Source: Prosopocoilus inquinatus (taxonomy: Eukaryota; Arthropoda; Insecta; Coleoptera; Lucanidae). From it: a stretch of 64,000 nucleotides of DNA. The stretch is from NCBI GenBank assembly GCA_036172665.1, contig CM069877.1, positions 28,235,001 through 28,299,000 on the forward strand, read 5' to 3'. The notes below the pieces were generated by a model. The model made no database searches. It saw nothing but the letters and a program-made list of their open reading frames with translations, and was not told the DNA's origin. A program made the translations under genes and the position numbers. This document shows, piece after piece, positions 21,186-32,232 of the stretch (positions are counted from its first letter, which is position 1; every line of letters starts with the position of its first letter).

Positions 21186-24100
21186 TTCAAATCCGGGTCA
21201 TTCTCCTGGTCTCATCGCAGTTCTTCGTCTTGCCATTTGTCGTCAACAATGGCTGTCCTCGCAGTCGTGGCTACTTTTTCGTCCAAACGACTACAGTCCT
21301 TACAGTCTTCGGCACAGGGTCTTCTCGACAAAGCATCGGCATTTCGATGGCTAGTTCCTGCCCGATCCTGAATTTCAAAATCGTACTCCTGAAGTCGCTC
21401 GATCCACCGTGCAACTTGCCCTTCTGGGTTCTTGAAACGGAGAAGCCATTTTAGAGCGGCACGGTCGGTCCTCAGGAGGAAGCGTCTACCATACAAGTAT
21501 TTGTAGAAATGTTCTATCGTTTTCGACGGTTAGCATATCCCTTCTTGTGACGCAATAGTTTCGTTCCGGCTTTGATAGGACTTTACTGAACTAGCCGATC
21601 ACCTTCTCTTGCCCCTCTTGTATCTGGTCCAGTACGCCACCAATCCCAACGTTGCTAGCATCTGTGTCCACGATAAACTTGCCTTCCGGGAGAGGATAAC
21701 TCAGAATAGGAGCACTAATCAAGTATTGCTTTAGTTGTTCAAAACCAATTTGACACTGTTGGTCCCATTCAAATGGACGATCTTCTTCAGTGAGTTTTGT
21801 CAACGGCTTAGCAATGTCTGCAAATCCAGGAACGTAGCGCCGATAGTAAGTGCACAGACCAAGGAAACTCCTTATTTGGTGTTTATTTCTGGGAGTTGGC
21901 CAGTCTTTTACCACCTGAATCTTCACAGGGCGATTCCATTTGCATTAACAATGTGCCCCAGGTAATTCACTTCCTTCTGGAACAGGTGGCACTTCTTGAG
22001 GCTAAGCTTTAGTCTACCTCCGCGAAGCCACTGGAACACTCCTTCCAGGTTCCTCAGGTGGTCGTCGAACGTTTTTCCCACGACAATTATGTCGTCAAGG
22101 TACACCATGCACGTTGTCCAGGACAGACCTTTCAGAACCGTCTCCATTAACCTCTCGAATGTCGCCGGAGCATTACATAACCCGAATGGTATCACTGTGA
22201 ATTGCTACAGATCCATACCAATGGAAAACGCCGGCTTTTCTCGATTTTTAGGCGCCAGCTCCACTTGCCAATATCCACTCTTTAAGTCCAAAGTTGAGAA
22301 GATTTTTGAGCCGGCCAGGGTGTCCAGGGTATCATCAATCCGTGGCTGGGGATAGCTGTCCTTCTTGGTGACGTTGTTGAGTAACCGGTAGTCTACACAG
22401 AACCTGGTGGACACATCCTTCTTCACAAGCACTACTGGTGACGGCCAAGGGCTGCTTGATGGTTCTATTACATTATCCTTTTCCATCTCGCGAATAATGC
22501 GTTCCGCTTCCTCACGCTTCGCCAACGGTAATCGCCTTGGAGCTTGACGGATAGGTCTTTCTTCTCCAGTCTCTGTTTTGTGTTTCACGACATCAGTTCT
22601 TCCCTTGGAACCATTTTCTACACTCGAATACATCTTGACAGCGGCCGATCAGATTCTTTGCTTTTGTCTTCTGATCTAGAGTCAATTCCTGGCTGTTGAC
22701 ATAACCATTTCCCATAATTTCGTTGGGACATTTGCTTCTGGCACGTTTGCTTCAAGTTGGCGGGAGATGGAGGACACCATGGTGCAGCTTCCCAAGATGG
22801 TTCCTTTCTTGATATTGACGGAGAAACAATTGACGTTCACCAGGCGGACAGGTACTTCCTTCCTCGCCGTCAACAACATTTTCCCAACGAGGACTCCTCT
22901 TCCAATCTTCTGATTATAAGTATTAGGTTCAACCATAATGACTTGCCCATCTTGAAAAACACCATCCTTGCGTCGACGATAACCTCAGTCCTGCTGGGTA
23001 ATACAACGTCTTCAGCGAGGACTACTCGAGCGGCCACGTCTACTCGTTGATGTAGAACCAACTCCTCATTATTGACCGCCATCACGCCACGCTTTAAATC
23101 CAATTGAAACCCGTGGGCACACATGACGTCCATGCCCAAAATTGCCTCGTCCTCTGTGTCTGCTACCAGTGCACGGTGTTTTATTGTAGTTGAACCAATG
23201 GTGATGATAACCTCTACTTCTCTGTGGACAGTTGCTGATGTTCCAGTTGCAGTTTTCAGTCTCCACTTGGTTGGCTCGGTGCGTCCAGATGACTTGATGA
23301 CGTCGGGTCTTAGGATGGTCTTCGTCGCACCCGTATCCAACAACATGGTGTGAGGAATGTCATCAATGGTAACATCCACGAAGACACTGCTGGTTAACTG
23401 CCGTAGGGATATTACTTGGTTGGCTTTCGTCTTTGGGGGCCTTTGAATACGGGTCGACGTTTGCCCCTCTGCACCGACCCGGCTTAGTTTAACTGTGGCT
23501 TCCTTGGATCCTGTCTGGGCTTTGGACATCGCCTGCAAACGTGTCCTTCCTCCTGGCCGCACCAGCGGGTTCTTCTGCTTGAAGACCTGTTCCACAATGC
23601 GGCGAACATCCTCGGCGGTGGTATATTCCCCGGGTCGCTCCTTTATAGCAGATCCCACCTTGGCGTTAGCGGATTCTTCCTCTTCTTCCTCTTGGAAGTC
23701 CATAGCCGCTCGCACCTTGACATGCCCTCTTGAGACTCGTCTCGTCGCTTCAAATTCCAAGGCATAAGCCAGTGCGTTTTTGGACGTCTTCGGATGGGTC
23801 ATTCTCAATGCCTGCTGGTTGTCTGGGTCACGGATTCCATCTATGAAGGTCTGCACCGTCAAACATTTGAGGAATTCAACAGGAGCTGTGGGATATGCCA
23901 ACTGGGCCAGACGCGCTACGTCCGCTTCGAATTCCTGAAGACTTTCTCCGGATTTCTGACAGCGATTCCTCAACTGCGCATGGCATACCTCGGTCAGATG
24001 GGCCTGTCCGTAACGCATTTCCATCCTATTCACCAGCTTGTCGAAGTTTTCATGTTCCTCTGGCGACATCGTCTGTAGTATATCGATAGCGTCCCCTCTC

Positions 24101-24966
24101 AATGCCACAATTAACGAAGTGGCTTTTTCGCTGGCCGTCCATTTGTTCGTCTTTGCTGCTGCTTCGAATTGTTTGAAGTAATTGGGCCAAGAAGACTTTC
24201 CATCGAACGTTGGTGGTTTTATTTTCAATTTCGAATTTTCTGCTGGTCCTTCCAAAATTGGGGTTTCATTATTTTCTAGTATTTCTACTGGTGGCTGATC
24301 CCCAAACACTCGCAACCTCGCCATGATTTGTTCCAGATTTTTGATTTTGTTATCCTGCTGGAATATTATTTCCTCCACATTACCTTGCAGGTTTCTTGTT
24401 TCTTCCGATATTTTTACCACTAGTTTATCTCCGAGTCCTTTCGTTTGTTCTAGAAATTCACCCTTCAAATTTCCGGACTGTTCTAGAAGTTTCTCGTCGA
24501 AATTTCTGGATTGCTCTCGAAATTTCTCGTCTAAGTCTCTAGATTGTTCCAACAATTTATTTTGTAATTTGTCGAAATTTCCAGATTGTTCCAGAAGCTT
24601 CTCCTCTAAATTTCTTGATTGTTCTCGAAGCTCGTCCTTGAAATTTCCAGATTGTTCTAGAAGTTTCTCCTCTTGTTCTTGAAGTTCTCGAAGCTTCTCT
24701 AAATTTCCAGACTGTTCTTGAAACTTCTCGTCCAAATTTCTGGATTGTTCTCGAAATTCATCCTTCAAGATTTTATTAAAATCGACGGGACCTCACGAAA
24801 TTTGGAAAAGGAACGTCTCTGGATCTTCACCAGCTGTCAACAAATCGCATCGGAGATGCTGTTGAAGTGCGCCTTTCAAACCACAGGTTTCTAACTCTCG
24901 TTCTTCCAATTCGGTTTTTAATTCGGCCACTTTTAAGTCTTTCAACAACACTTTTCTCGTAGCCAT
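21186..24966 (-). pseudogene. Ty3/Gypsy gag-pol, degraded and truncated
   Basis: From ATG 24966: MATRKVLLKDLKVAELKTEL is a SAP-like start, then a TGA at 24793-24795. A coiled-coil of repeated LLEQSGN(L/F) units follows (about 24770-24430), then a capsid domain (KIKPPTFDGKSSWPNYFKQF ... FIDGIRDPDNQQALR) and an aspartic protease with DTGAT near 23345. A frameshift follows near 22900. RT motifs are FSTLDLKSGYWQVEL, a TAG at 22205-22207, IPFGLCNAPATFERLM and MVYLDDIIVVG. After another frameshift come FLGLCTYYRRYVPGFADIAK and an RNase H start (FIVDTDASNVGIGG). The RNase H/tether end reads DALSRRPC. Integrase is absent: at about 21186 the reading frame passes into the LINE fragment. It cannot be active. 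Confidence 0.92.
24430..24770 (-). repeat. internal coiled-coil repeat of the Gypsy gag
   Basis: About ten units of 10-12 codons, each ending in (E/R)EQSxN(L/F), encode a continuous charged heptad-like helix. The DNA units resemble each other (TTTCxAGATTGTTC on the plus strand), so they arose by tandem duplication. Such a helix probably promotes gag multimerisation (inference). Confidence 0.75.
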
Positions 24967-25063
24967 TGTTTTTTTCCGATACTGTACTTATCTGCTAATC
25001 TGATTAAATTTAATTTACTTTGAATTGTTTATTTATTTGCATAAACCCGCACACCGACAACAC

Positions 25064-25381
25064 TGTTACGTTTCTAGGGTTTAAATTAGTTTATTTAATT
25101 GAATAAAACACTCGGTAACAACTTAACCGTAATTTAATAATGCTTAAAATCTAATTTATTTACACACTAAATCTAACTTCGACGATCGCTATTTAGAATT
25201 CGACTGACTGCTGAGTCCACCCCGGCCGATTTTATATTCTACGCTGCCTTCTCGTTTGTTCCATCGCTGGAAAATCTAGTTTGTTCGGTATAGGCCCCGG
25301 TGGCGTGGCAGCCAATTATGCATAACGAACTGACTTCTTGACATCTTCAGTTTGACGTAGTGAGCTGGGTGGCGCGACACA
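25064..25381 (-). repeat. 5' LTR of the Gypsy element
   Basis: On the minus strand it runs from TGTCGCGCCACCC (25381) to CTAGAAACGTAACA (25064), with TG...CA ends, and lies 98 bp upstream of the gag ATG. A TATA motif (GAATATAAAATCGG, 25225-25239) precedes the likely start, and AATAAA (about 25155) lies near the end. No matching 3' LTR is present in the window, agreeing with loss of the 3' half. Confidence 0.75.
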
Positions 25382-25394
25382 TTATTATTATTAT

Positions 25395-25690
25395 TAACCA
25401 AACGGTTCCTTCCAATAATGTAGCGTACGTTACAAAACTGGACGCAGGTCATATCTCCACCCTTATGTTATAAATGTGTTTTTCTTGTGTTCTTTACTTG
25501 TGAAATTTCGACGAATTAAAACAAGAAATTACAATTATCACCAATTATTTGTTTGGGAATTGCACTGTAAGTTTAACATCTTTCTTGGTGTCTAAAACAA
25601 AATAATAATTTTGTGTAGTGTATTGAACGTAATCAAAAACAACTAAATGTACTTTTATATTTAAGAGTGAAGTTATCTAATCTTTAACAG
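25395..25690. repeat. diverged copy of the 398-bp repeat
   Basis: CCAATAATGTAGCG...CAAAACTGG...GGTCATATCTCC matches 17450-17720 and 17870-18090. The Gypsy LTR adjoins it directly, so the retroelement probably inserted into this repeat. Confidence 0.6.
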
Positions 25691-25751
25691 AAATTTCAAA
25701 GCAAACTGTCTTCGATACTAACAAATGAAGAGCATTCACGCAAAACTTGAT

Positions 25752-26072
25752 AGTTTTAAAATTTTTTATTGCAAATCGTTTTTGATTGCAGTGAGAACCT
25801 CGAGCAGCCTCTGTACAGCTGTTTCAGCCCTGCTTGGGGCTTCTTCAGCAGAGACGTAGCTCGACATTCCTACTGCAAACAAAAACGATTTGTCCAATTT
25901 ATTCGCAAAAACGATTTGCAACAAATTTTTTTAAAACTTTCATTGTGCTTTGACAGCAAGCATGGCCGCCTTGCATGGGGGAGTTATTAGGAGGAAATCC
26001 GCTTCAGTTTGTCTATCCTACTGCAAGGTCAGGTCAAAAAGCGATCATAAGATGTCGCTGTTTTATCTGTTC
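25752..26072 (-). mobile_element. hammerhead family A element, 321-bp copy
   Basis: Flanked by the perfect 10-bp direct repeat AAAACTTGAT (25742-25751 and 26073-26082). The minus-strand half carries the ribozyme. At about 25908 it switches to the plus-strand 3' segment (GCTTTGACAGCAAGCATGGC ... GATGTCGCTGTTTTATC). Both family termini are therefore exactly placed. Confidence 0.9.
25800..25864 (-). ncRNA. hammerhead ribozyme, family A copy 5, intact
   Basis: It has the same 65-nt architecture as copy 4, with both stem I blocks complete (TCGAGC/GCTCGA and CTCTG/CAGAG), CTGAAGA, AGCCC/GGGCT, GAAA and CAG/CTG. The cleavable nucleotide is A (UA), which the NUH rule allows. Confidence 0.87.
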
Positions 26073-26283
26073 AAAACTTGATAAGTCAAAAATGACGAAC
26101 TTCGAGTTAGACATGGAATCAAGGGTTTATTATTGAGTTGAATCATCTGGTGAGGCCTAAGTCATTCATTTCTTGTGTAATATATCATAACATATCAGAA
26201 ATTAATCACAAAGCAACACAAAACCTGTGGCTGTAATCCAAATAAATAGTGAGAAAACCCCTCGACCACATTAATTCACTGAA

Positions 26284-26326
26284 AGCGAATACGTATTTCG
26301 GTAACGAAGTTACCATCTTCAGCGCT
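26284..26326 (-). ncRNA. hammerhead-like motif, family B, minus arm
   Basis: AGCG, CTGAAGA, an extra U, stem II GGTAAC/GTTACC with loop TTC, GAAA, stem III TAC/GTA with A-U closing, U17, then CGCT pairing with AGCG. Identical to the plus arm. Stem I is only 4 bp before mismatches. Confidence 0.6.
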
Positions 26327-26352
26327 AAACTGATATAATTGAATATCAGTTT

Positions 26353-26395
26353 AGCGCTGAAGATGGTAACTTCGTTACCGAAATACGTATTCGCT
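26353..26395 (+). ncRNA. hammerhead-like motif, family B, plus arm
   Basis: It has the same 43-nt motif as the minus arm. A single nucleotide (U) lies between A9 of CUGANGA and the first stem II pair. Predicted cut after U26391. Activity is uncertain because the NUH triplet is AUU and stem I is short. Confidence 0.6.
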
Positions 26396-26561
26396 TTCAG
26401 TGAATTAATGTGGTCGAGGGGTTTTCTCACTATTTATATCAGAAATTAATTAAGCAGGCCTTACCAGACAATGCAACTCAATAATAAACCCTTGGTTCAT
26501 GTCCAACTCCAAGTTCGCTATTTTTGACTTAACAAGTCTTGCGTGAATGCTCTTCAAATGT

Positions 26562-27227
26562 CAAAGAGCAGATGTATGAATTGTTGAAACCTAGTTCATT
26601 GGGGGTAGGTTAACAACATAACCAACAGATAATTTTTGCATGCTCCCTAGCTTCGGCTAATTATAGCTGGTTTACTTGATCCTCCGAATAGTTCACGATA
26701 CCGTTTAAAGGTTTCGTTTTCGACTCTTTTACTGCGTTGTTACTAACATCAGTTGATTTTATAGCAAAATATTTCTCTTTTATTTTTAAAGTCACTGTAA
26801 AAAATATGTGACTTGCTACCTACCTGTACAGGTATCACAAGTGATCGCCGTGACAGACGTTTCGGCGTCGCCGGCCAGCCTCAGTGGGATAGGGTGGGTT
26901 AAAAAAAAAATTAAATCTGAACTATCATACAGTACCAACAAAACAAAATAAAGGCGCCACTTAATTTGTTTTTGGCTATAGGGAACCGCGGGAAAAAATC
27001 AAGAAAACCACGACTCATCCAAGATACAATTAATATACAGTTTTATTGAACGCAAAACACAATCATGAAATAAACATAAATTCAATGCAACACAAAAAAA
27101 ATATCAAACCAGTATAAACTGAAACAAAATCGCAAATGCAACCTAAGTATGAGTTAAATCTAGCCGCAACAGCGCTGATTACATTTCTCATACATAAATG
27201 CGCTTAACATAGACGCATCGGTGACAT
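26562..27227. other. unassigned stretch
   Basis: No gene or clear repeat. CTGTACAGGTATCACAAGTG and a short GC-rich piece at about 26850-26890 are the only departures from AT-rich background. Confidence 0.35.
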
Positions 27228-28126
27228 TAAAATTAACAGGAACGGTACGCAAAAATGTCAAACGGCGAATCCAAATAAACTCAACGCGCACCGCGTAAAT
27301 ACACGCCTTTATCCGGCAGGAATGCTCGTAAAATAAAACAAGAATAACGAAAGGCAAGCAAACCTTATCCCTACGCTTTCCGAACGGCGGTCGGCGTGTT
27401 GGGCAGCTCCAAGGGGGTACGCCAAGACTCACGGGACCGTGCAGATGCGGTGAACGGCCACAAATACCGTGAACTCTTGACGAATGCGGCACAGAGGTAA
27501 GGGTACCCCTGAACTAAAGCCTGTTCGCAGAACTACTTGGAAGGGAACAGGCGTAGACAATACGAATGTATTAATTTTTCTCTCTGCACAACAGATTAAT
27601 CCAGCAATAAAGCTGTTGATGAACTCCCCAACATCAATTTTGGGCGAAAACACACACAAAAAAAAACATCAACGCGAGACGTGTTGTTGTACCGAGAAGT
27701 ACGGGGTCAATTCTGTTCTGAAAAATCGCTTCGCGCAGGCGAACGAAAAAGAGGTTAAAAAAAAAGAAGAGATAGGATGCCTCCGCCAACCGCGACAGAA
27801 TCTTACGTCAACGAGGACCAATGGGCTTAAATACCAGGGTTCAATTTCTATATAGCTTTCGTGGGAAAGAAATCGCCGATTTCACAATATGATGCAATAA
27901 TGCGTAAATCAAAAAGGCTAAATAAAGAATCTATGCGACCGAAAAATAAACTTTCAAAACCCAAATTTTCCTTATCCTAATTTTTACAGGAAAACAAATA
28001 ACACTGGGGAAATACTTTGAAAGCAAATCGGCGGAACGCAAAGAGTTCGCCGGGCGGTCTGCGAAAATATTTCACGGGGAGCAATATACAGGGTGATTCG
28101 GGGTCGGACAGAAATTGAACGGTAAC
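27228..28126. repeat. 0.9 kb dispersed repeat, copy 2
   Basis: Direct-orientation partner of 19264-20206, 8 kb away. It ends at the same GGTAAC, after which the flanks are unrelated, so the right boundary is a true element end. Confidence 0.75.
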
Positions 28127-29588
28127 AGACTCTTAATTTAAGGTCGTAGAAAAAGTATAATGTGCAAACTTGCGCGATACCTTCTTGTGCACTTGTGCAG
28201 TGTTTCTTCAACGACACTCATACAGAAAAATTAAATTCAATGGATGTATGGATTAATTAAGTTAGAAAATAAATCCAAAACATTGCAATAATTTTATTTT
28301 ATTATCGACTCTTTAACGTATAAATACAATAAAATACATTTGGTTCTCTAAAGAAATTCAGAAACTAAATAAATAACGTCGAATAAGTTACGATCCAGTC
28401 TACTGAAAAGGTATGTTTAATTAGTACATATAATAGCAGTAATATAATTAAAAATATTCTGCTAAAAATTAACTAACGCTTATTACTCGATATGCAACAA
28501 TACAAAAATATGTTAACGCTACCCTATTAGAATACTGTACAGACATAACAATTATCCAAAAACAAATATTAGATTTTTAATATCATTCAACGAATAATAA
28601 CATAAAAGAAAAACACAACAAATTAATATCATCACGCTGTTTCTACTCACAGCAACTACATTGATTTTTTTTTTGAGAACAGGAGAGAAATAAATAGGTC
28701 AGTACGTACTTGTTTCGCGATATACAAAGATTTTTTTATAGCTGAAAATTACTATTTAAATTTAAATGTTGATAGACTTTTGGCAATTAACAATTTATAG
28801 GCGCAGCAAATTTGAAATGGCCAAAGTAATTTCCAGGGTCGCATTTAAAATACTAGAACACACACACTGAAACTAACATTTACTAACATACATACAGACA
28901 TACTAGATTTCAGTCGCTGGTTTTTATCCATAAAATGGTTGCGCAAAAAGTGACTACCCGTTTACTACCCGTCCATCACTAAATACAGAAATTTATGTAT
29001 ATTCGACTCGTAAATCAGATCTTAGACGTATTTGTAATTTATGGATACAAACTCGCGTTTACATATTTTAATTTTTATTGTCTCTTGTTGCGATTGAATC
29101 TAACGTAAGTGTGTAAGTACGTCCTTCTCAGTCTTATTTTTACCAAAGAATGAATTTCAAATTCAATCAAGCAGACAGCGGTGAACATTCATTATATTTA
29201 TTATAATGTAAAATAAATAAATATTACTCTACGATATTATACACGTAATAATAGTTAGTACATAGGTGTGAACTTGGCTGACGAAGCCGCTCTTCTGTTA
29301 TATACCTACCAGGTCTACCTATACAATAACTAACTGTAAATAAAAAGTAGAATTTAGAGCTACAAGATAGCTAAACTGTTGCATGCAAGTATAACGCTTC
29401 CACAGATAAAAAAAAAACTCTTTACTTCCCTTCAAATATTTACAGCTTTACGTAAATCGAAATTTGTAAAACGTATCTTTGGTTTCAACTAATTAATTCT
29501 CTAGTTTTCCAACAACGAAAAATCAAAGGACTGGCTCTTCAATCTGCAACATTCAAACAAAACAGAACTTGAGAGTCTCGAACCATCG
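28127..29588. other. AT-rich 3' flank of follistatin
   Basis: No ORF. It lies downstream of the follistatin stop on the minus strand and should include its 3' untranslated region. A minus-strand AATAAA at 29197-29202 is one possible polyadenylation signal, about 390 nt after the stop. Confidence 0.4.
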
Positions 29589-30058
29589 TTACCTCCGACT
29601 CCTACTTACACATTTTCCCGAATGTTTCGTTTCAATGACATAGCCCTTGGAGCATGCATCCTGCATCATGTGACACCACGAGGGGTATGTGCTGTTGTTG
29701 GTGCCACAAATGGGTCCGCTCATGTGTCTCGGCTTGCACCGATGCATGCACGTGACGCATCGCGGCGTCCCCGTTTCTGGGTCACTCAGGCAGTTCTGGG
29801 TCTCCTTACATTTGATTGTGGTGCAGGTAGCTGATTTTTGGCAGGGACCTTTGTAAGCCAGCGGGATGGCTTTGCCTTTTCGACACGCCTTCTCCCTCAG
29901 GTGGCAAGTACTCGGGTATGTGAGACCATCGGCGGCGCACACTTGACGGCGTACAGGTGCTGCAGGACATCTTCTTGTACATTTGACACAGTGAGGGCTT
30001 AGATTTTGGTCCAGAAGGCAGTGCTTTCCTGACGGACAAGTAATTTTATCACAGGAAC
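29589..30058 (-). CDS. Fs: follistatin, terminal exon (two follistatin/Kazal modules)
   Basis: Follistatin is a secreted antagonist that binds activin/BMP-type ligands. The acceptor TTGTTGCAG precedes codon remainder GT, which with A from exon 43714-43941 gives Ser. Module 1: CDKITCPSGKHCLLDQN with CVKC, then a Kazal domain CPAAP...VCAADGLTYPSTC...GPC. Module 2: CTTIKCKETQNCLSDPETG with CVTC, then Kazal CKPRHMSGPICGTNNSTYPS with C...GKC. The cysteine spacing is intact. It ends VSRSRR and a stop at 29589-29591. The Kazal domains lack an obvious protease-inhibitory reactive loop, as usual in follistatins. The next exon is 13.7 kb upstream. Confidence 0.9.
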
Positions 30059-30384
30059 CTGCAACAATTAAGCAAACGATTATGTGGACTCCTTTATAGA
30101 CGATTGAACAACATCTACAAAACAACATATATCATTAATAACCAAAATTACAATAATATATCAATAATTTCCTCCGATACGTTCTAAATATGTATGTTAA
30201 TTATTAGATTCCTGTTAGATTTATTTGTAGAAATGAATTTTACCTCTATGTTAAGGCGATCATATTTACATATAAATAGTGCTCACCGGCGTAATGCCAA
30301 AAAACTAAGCGTAGATTTACAAATATTCCGTTTTGATTTCTGGTCGTCATACGATCGGTTACTAAATTCACCCTGTTAAGATAA

Positions 30385-30660
30385 CATTTCAATTATCACC
30401 AATCATTTGTTTGAGAATAGCACTGTGAAGTTAACTTAAATAAAAACACCTTCCTTTAATTACATTCTGTGTAGTACATCATCAAAAACAACAACTGAAT
30501 GTGTTTTTCCAATTGGCTGTGATGACATGTTACTGTTAATAGAAATTTTGTTTTTGCGTTGATGGAATAGTTAGTATTAATGACTGAAAAACCAAATGGT
30601 AGTAATTTACAAATGTTTTGGTTTTGGCTTCTGGTCGACATATAATCGGTTACTAAATTC
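30385..30660. repeat. permuted copy of the 398-bp repeat
   Basis: The TTATCACCAATCATTTGTTTG half comes first and the GATGGAATAGTTAGTATTAATG half second, the reverse of the order at 17.4-18.1 kb. That fits a tandem array ancestor. Confidence 0.6.
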
Positions 30661-31335
30661 ACCCTGTTAAGATAAATCAGTGGCAACAAATCGAATTATT
30701 TGAGTAACGTAAGTGTTACGATTTTTACGTGTACTTGACTTCTTTAGTCAGTGCGGTAGTACAGCAGTAAAAGATAGGTGAATGATCCGCGAAGAGCCTT
30801 CAGCGTAAGATGTAGATTTACGTTTATGCGTATATTTATGTTTTTTGCTTCAAATTGGCAAAAAGGTTACTCTCTCTCTTTCCAAAAAAACGGAACTTTT
30901 TATACATTCAGCGGGACGTGGGGAAGTCTTTTTATAAGAATGGACGAGACATCGTCAGAGAGAAGAATTTGTTATCCGGTACAACCGGAAGTTGAAAGAC
31001 TTGAGGCACAATGATACGGTTTAATTCTTGTATCGTATTCTGGAATTCTCCATTATATTGCTGTCCAGGATTTATAGCATAAAATTTTTAAGTATACATC
31101 GCGGGATTTCCAGATTTCTCGAATTGCAAATCTACCGGTGTTCTGATCACCCACCCTGCAAGCGTATCTTAGCGTACATTTGTTTGGTCACCGACTAAGC
31201 TCTGCTATTGTTACAGAAGAATTTGTTGTGCAATAATACAAGAGTTCTCGTGTATACGGCCAAACCCGGAATCTATGCTTAGAGTTCTGAAGCTTACCCG
31301 AAAAGACCGAGAAATCTTTTTTAGATACCTTTGTA
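30661..31335. other. unassigned intronic stretch
   Basis: CACCCACCCTGCAAG at about 31148 resembles an element end. No ORF makes sense. Confidence 0.3.
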
Positions 31336-32232
31336 AATTCTCTTATAGCGACGAATGTAATTAACATTGTCCTTTCCTTGCTTCGTTAGTTTTTTTTTTT
31401 ATTTTCTCGGAGATATCTTTCCTTTGGGCGCTCTTATTACTTTGAATTCTGTTACGGTTTAAAAGCTCGTTGCATTTACTCTCAACAGAATATTATAATT
31501 CACTGTATTTGTCTGGAAACGAAAATACGTTAATACATTTTTTGTTAATTAAATTCGTTGTTGCCTTCTTGACGTCGAGCTTAGCGGTCGTTGTCATGAT
31601 TATGGCTACCATCCCGTGCCTTTATTACAGTCGTAGTAAAATGTTATCGGCGAGGCCCCCTCACTCGCGAAAGCGTCAAACTTCGGTCAACGCTATCGTA
31701 CAATGGACTTCGGGCAGGTACGTTGTTCAATTATTTCTCCGAGGAAATGTAACAATCCAAACTGATATCTGCCTTACTCATAGCGATCGACATAGTGCAC
31801 AGTCGTGTACCATCCGGTGGGAAAAATGGATTTCTCAGATTCGGTTAAACCGTTCGGAAAGTTTGCTCAAAAGCAGTTCAGATGACACATAACGTTTAAG
31901 TAATTCCAGTTAAACTGTTTTATATAATTTTGCAATTCAATTTTGCACAAAGTCACGCAAACAACAAAATGCATGTCCGCCTTAACGTGTCAAACAGTAA
32001 AGTGGAAGACATAACGCGTTGGACGTGGTTGTGTAAGATCAATGAAAAGTCTTGGTTTCAAACGACGTAACGACGTCACTTCCGGAAAGAAATGTTGCCG
32101 TCTTGCTAAACCAACGTGATTGCCGAAATGTAACTAGACATTAAACCGATACAAGGTCTTTTTAAAACAAGGATGGAACGTAGAAGCAAATAAATATACA
32201 CTGTGTCCACGGATTGCGTTAACAATTTTTTT
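31336..32232. repeat. 0.9 kb dispersed repeat, pair member 1
   Basis: It matches 46921-47703 in direct orientation, with shared blocks such as TTTGAATTCTGTTACGGTTT, AAACTTCGGTCAA, GACGTCACTTCCGG and GTCCACGGATTG. The 140-codon plus ORF here (31470-31892) is broken in the other copy, so it is unlikely to be a gene. Class unknown. Confidence 0.7.

Larger units (their letters stand above)
26207..26435. mobile_element. hammerhead family B element, fold-back copy 1
   Basis: A 229-bp insertion flanked by the perfect 15-bp direct repeat ATATCAGAAATTAAT (26192-26206 and 26436-26450). It consists of a 40-bp tail (CAACACAAAACCTGTGGCTG...) and two arms of about 85 bp that are almost perfect inverted copies. 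The 74-codon ORF across it is a palindrome artefact. Confidence 0.9.
25722..26561. mobile_element. palindromic MITE split by two ribozyme elements
   Basis: Left arm CAAATGAAGAGCATTCACGC, continuing AAGTCAAAAATGACGAACTT and CAAGGGTTTATTATTGAGTTG, is inverted at 26455-26561. Removing the two insertions (25752-26072 and 26207-26435, each with its own duplication) leaves a near-perfect hairpin of about 290 bp. Confidence 0.8.

Noticed and set aside
24323..24682. 119-codon plus ORF rich in SRSFSSKFLDCS units.
   Set aside because: Antisense of the gag coiled-coil repeat; the periodicity is inherited from the opposite strand.
26206..26430. 74-codon minus ORF across 26.2-26.4 kb.
   Set aside because: It lies fully inside the family B palindrome and includes both arms.
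31470..31892. 140-codon plus ORF with a hydrophobic N-terminus.
   Set aside because: Not conserved in the second copy of the same repeat at 46.9-47.7 kb.
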